From: Chitinophaga polysaccharea
GTDB lineage: Bacteria; Bacteroidota; Bacteroidia; Chitinophagales; Chitinophagaceae
DNA: 64,000 bases
Direction of reading: 5' to 3'
NCBI RefSeq assembly: GCF_007829335.1
Contig: NZ_VIWO01000003.1
Coordinates: 1-64,000 of the forward strand
Shown: positions 61,748 through 64,000 of the stretch, piece after piece
How the letters are laid out: each line of letters begins with the position of its first letter
Numbering within the stretch: position 1 is the first letter of the stretch
Made by a program: the position numbers and the translations under genes
The notes under the pieces: generated by a model
Database searches by the model: none
The model's input: the letters and a program-made list of their open reading frames with translations, nothing else
Told to the model about the DNA's origin: nothing

Positions 61748-62272
61748 TTACCAGTTCGCAAAAGCCCTGTTGAAGATATCATCTGTGATACCGGGGATGA
61801 TCTGATCATCCAGTAGTCCGTTTTCCACGGTGCTGGGCAGCTGGGTAGCCTTGAACTCAGCAGAACGGGAAAATGACTGGGTAAATCCTTTTTTATCGCC
61901 TATACGTTTAATGAATACTACGTTAACGGTCACGTTCAAACGGGAGGTGGCTGCCTGGTCAACGTTGGTAACCGCCGCGTTGGAGAAGGAATACCCGGTA
62001 ATAGTAGCTTTGAATTCGTAGTCGGCCTTCGGTGCGTTCTCGTTGATCTGTGTCAGACGGGTCTGTGAGGTGATTTTATCGCGCAGTTTCTGTGTCAGTT
62101 TCTGGCTCAGAGTGGGATTGTTGATCGGTGCCCTGTTTTCAATAAAGCGCACGTTCACCGTAGAAGCGCCCTGGTCTATACTGGCGCCGGTAGCAGAATA
62201 TTTCACGCTGCAACCTGCTGCGGATACCGCTAGTACAGCTACCGACAGCCATGTTTTAATACTTTTTATCAT
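61748..62272 (-). CDS. lptE: LptE-like lipopolysaccharide assembly lipoprotein
   Basis: The 174-residue lipoprotein has a signal peptide ending in AAGCSVKY (Cys near residue 21) and the Bacteroidota LptE pattern: VRFIENRAPINNPTLSQKLTQKLRDKI near 45 and a C-terminal NGLLDDQIIPGITDDIFNRAFANW. LptE plugs the LptD barrel that places lipopolysaccharide in the outer leaflet. It follows the sigma-54 activator gene by 23 nt and is in the same operon. Confidence 0.88.
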   Translation of the reverse strand: MIKSIKTWLSVAVLAVSAAGCSVKYSATGASIDQGASTVNVRFIENRAPINNPTLSQKLTQKLRDKITSQTRLTQINENAPKADYEFKATITGYSFSNAAVTNVDQAATSRLNVTVNVVFIKRIGDKKGFTQSFSRSAEFKATQLPSTVENGLLDDQIIPGITDDIFNRAFANW

Positions 62273-62295
62273 TGTAGTGCTGATATTAAATTCGT

Positions 62296-63537
62296 TTATT
62301 CTGCGATGTTATATTCTTTGAGCTTGCGGTAAAGGGTTCTTTCCGAAATACCCAGGTCCAGCGCGGCATCTTTACGTTTGCCTTTATGTTTTTTCAGCGC
62401 TTTTACAATGAGTTCTTTCTCTTTATCGGCAATAGACAATGTTTCTTCTACTTCTTCGTGATGATCAATTTTATTATCAGAGATGATAATGGGTTGTGCC
62501 GTGGCGATGTTGCTGCCCGATGGCGTGCCCAGATCTGTGGTGGCAGGGAAACTATGCAGTACGTGATTATTCTCCGGGTGATACTCGGCCGCATGTGCCA
62601 TATTGGGATTCTGCAGGATATCGAAGAACATTTTCTTTACCTCAGTTACATCTTTCTTCATATCGAAGAACAGCTTATACAGTATATCCCTTTCACTGGC
62701 AAAATCGCTGTTTTGCTGCTGTGGAGCGGCCAACATTGGTAAACGGTTTACTTCCGGCTGATCGGGAAGGAAACGTTTCAGGTCGTTGGCTGTCACCAGT
62801 TTATCTGACGATAATACAGAAATCTGTTCTGCAATATTTTTCAATTCGCGGATATTACCTCTCCAGGGATAATTCACCAGTATATTACGGGCTTCTTCAT
62901 CCAGTTGTATAGAAGGAGTTTTATATTTTTCGGAGAAGTCTACCGAGAATTTCCTGAATAACAGGGGAATGTCTTCTTTGCGGTCGCGCAGGGCGGGAAC
63001 GCGGATAGGCACGGTATTGAGCCGATAATACAGATCCTCTCTGAATTTGCCCTGTTGGGTACGTTCCAGTAAATCACGGTTGGTGGCGGCGACTACGCGT
63101 ACATCGGTTTTCTGTACTTTGGAGGAACCCACGCGGATATATTCACCGGTTTCCAATACGCGCAACAGGCGGGCTTGTGTGCCCATGGGCATTTCCCCGA
63201 TTTCATCAAGGAAGATGGTACCGCCGTTAACGGTTTCGAAGTAACCTTTACGGCTGTCTACCGCACCGGTAAAGGATCCTTTTTCATGGCCGAAAAGCTC
63301 TGAATCGATGGTTCCTTCCGGGATAGCGCCGCAGTTCACCGCAATAAAGGGATTGTGCTTACGTGCGCTGAGGGAATGAATGATCTGGGAAAATACTTCC
63401 TTACCCACCCCACTTTCTCCGTTAATCAGTACCGTGAGGTCGGTGTTGGCCACCTGAACAGCCACCTGCAATGCGTAGTTGAGTGCGGGACTACTACCAA
63501 TAATGCCAAACCTGTTTTTTATAGCCTGTATGTCCAT
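62296..63537 (-). CDS. Sigma-54-interacting AAA+ transcriptional activator
   Basis: The 413-residue activator has an AAA+ domain right at the N-terminus, with no receiver or GAF sensor. Walker A is GESGVGKE (40-47), the sigma-54 contact loop is GSFTGA (87-92, a variant of GAFTGA), Walker B is GGTIFLDEIGEMP near 108, and an RREDLYYRLNTVPIRVP-like segment follows. A Pro/Asn-rich linker of about 265-365 joins a Fis-type helix-turn-helix at the C-terminus (GKRKDAALDLGISERTLYRKLKEYNI). It is first in the operon with lptE and secG. Its target promoters are not visible here. Confidence 0.92.
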   Translation of the reverse strand: MDIQAIKNRFGIIGSSPALNYALQVAVQVANTDLTVLINGESGVGKEVFSQIIHSLSARKHNPFIAVNCGAIPEGTIDSELFGHEKGSFTGAVDSRKGYFETVNGGTIFLDEIGEMPMGTQARLLRVLETGEYIRVGSSKVQKTDVRVVAATNRDLLERTQQGKFREDLYYRLNTVPIRVPALRDRKEDIPLLFRKFSVDFSEKYKTPSIQLDEEARNILVNYPWRGNIRELKNIAEQISVLSSDKLVTANDLKRFLPDQPEVNRLPMLAAPQQQNSDFASERDILYKLFFDMKKDVTEVKKMFFDILQNPNMAHAAEYHPENNHVLHSFPATTDLGTPSGSNIATAQPIIISDNKIDHHEEVEETLSIADKEKELIVKALKKHKGKRKDAALDLGISERTLYRKLKEYNIAE

Positions 63538-63596
63538 AAGCGGTTGTTCATATGTTTGATGGTTAAATTTATAGCGGCATTGTTATCTGCCGGCAG

Positions 63597-64000
63597 CTAT
63601 TGTACGGCTTTTCCTATCAGGGTACCAGAGGTACAGCTTTCAACCTTTACCATTACATAGTCGCCTTTTTTGAAGTTTTCTTTAGGGAAAACAATGACTT
63701 TGTTTTGGTCGTTGCGGCCAAAAAGCTGCTCGGCAGAGCGTTTGGACGTCCCTTCTACCAATACCTTGAAGGTCTTTCCTACTTCTCTTTCCATCCCTGC
63801 CTGTGAATGTTTGCGGTGTAATTCCACTACTTCGGCCAGCCTTCTTTTCTTTACTTCTTCCGGGATATCGTCGTCATAGCGGCGTTCCGCCAGGGTGCCC
63901 GGGCGTTCGGAATAGAAATACATATAGGCCAGGTCGTACTGGGCGTATTTCATGAGACTGAGGGTATCCTGGTGATCTTCTTCCGTTTCCGTGCAGAAGC
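63597..64000 (-). CDS. miaB: MiaB, tRNA-2-methylthio-N6-dimethylallyladenosine synthase (3' part)
   Basis: Only the C-terminal 134 residues are inside the window; the gene continues past the right edge. MiaB is a radical-SAM enzyme that adds a methylthio group to i6A37, acting after MiaA (gene at 5337-6236). Visible are the end of the radical-SAM core with FCTETEEDHQDTLSLM and YAYMYFYSERPGT-like text, and a C-terminal TRAM domain (GKTFKVLVEGTSKRSAEQLFGRNDQNKVIVFPKE) that binds tRNA. An internal ATG at 63953 is not the start. Confidence 0.9.
   Translation of the reverse strand, partial: FCTETEEDHQDTLSLMKYAQYDLAYMYFYSERPGTLAERRYDDDIPEEVKKRRLAEVVELHRKHSQAGMEREVGKTFKVLVEGTSKRSAEQLFGRNDQNKVIVFPKENFKKGDYVMVKVESCTSGTLIGKAVQ

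Overview
The window looks like the chromosome of a member of the Bacteroidota, most likely a Chitinophaga-like Chitinophagaceae. The evidence is a SusC/SusD pair with a fasciclin lipoprotein, an Oar-like TonB receptor, a LytS-type kinase carrying a two-component propeller, Bacteroidota-style promoters (TTTG-N19-TANNTTTG), almost no Shine-Dalgarno sequences, and a Bacteroidota order of sigma-54 activator, lptE and secG. I see no phage, insertion sequence, CRISPR array or rRNA operon. Most of the window is ordinary core chromosome.

Layout. 1-6.2 kb: tRNA-Leu(CAG), dapD, a GT4 glycosyltransferase, then a plus-strand run of tRNA-maturation genes (TsaC/Sua5, CCA-adding enzyme, a PRiA4_ORF3-like protein, MiaA). 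6.4-19 kb: an FtsX-type permease, an OmpP1/FadL-type porin, a Gly/Tyr-rich lipoprotein, proS, a propeller histidine kinase with its LytTR regulator, and an HtrA protease. 19.2-26 kb: a LuxC-like acyl-CoA reductase divergent from a tandem pair of near-identical ferredoxins, then ddl, a stand-alone PASTA protein and a rhodanese, then RidA with a membrane protein, and a secreted protein.

26-32 kb is the most unusual part. A minus-strand cluster encodes two ATP-grasp-like ligases, a class I glutamine amidotransferase, a GCS2/YbdK carboxylate-amine ligase and an esterase, with a second esterase divergent from it. This is the enzyme set expected for making and releasing an unknown amide- or peptide-linked small molecule. 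It is my main candidate for an undescribed system.

32-50.6 kb: an OmpA-family protein, an Oar-like TonB receptor, ribBA, a 1627-residue TamB-type protein, and a SusC/SusD/fasciclin/lipoprotein operon behind a 660-bp AT-rich leader with short repeats. 50.7-64 kb: a minus-strand operon of gamma-glutamyltransferase, a DinB-like protein, a lipoprotein and a PLP enzyme; an M14 peptidase; a redoxin; BrkB/YihY; MltG; an operon reading sigma-54 activator, lptE, a repeat-containing protein, secG; and the 3' end of miaB running off the right edge.

Many transcripts end in unusually long, perfect or near-perfect hairpins (stems of 12-32 bp), especially between convergent genes. Coordinates come from direct reading. 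Family calls are by recognition of motifs and overall protein character, without database searches.
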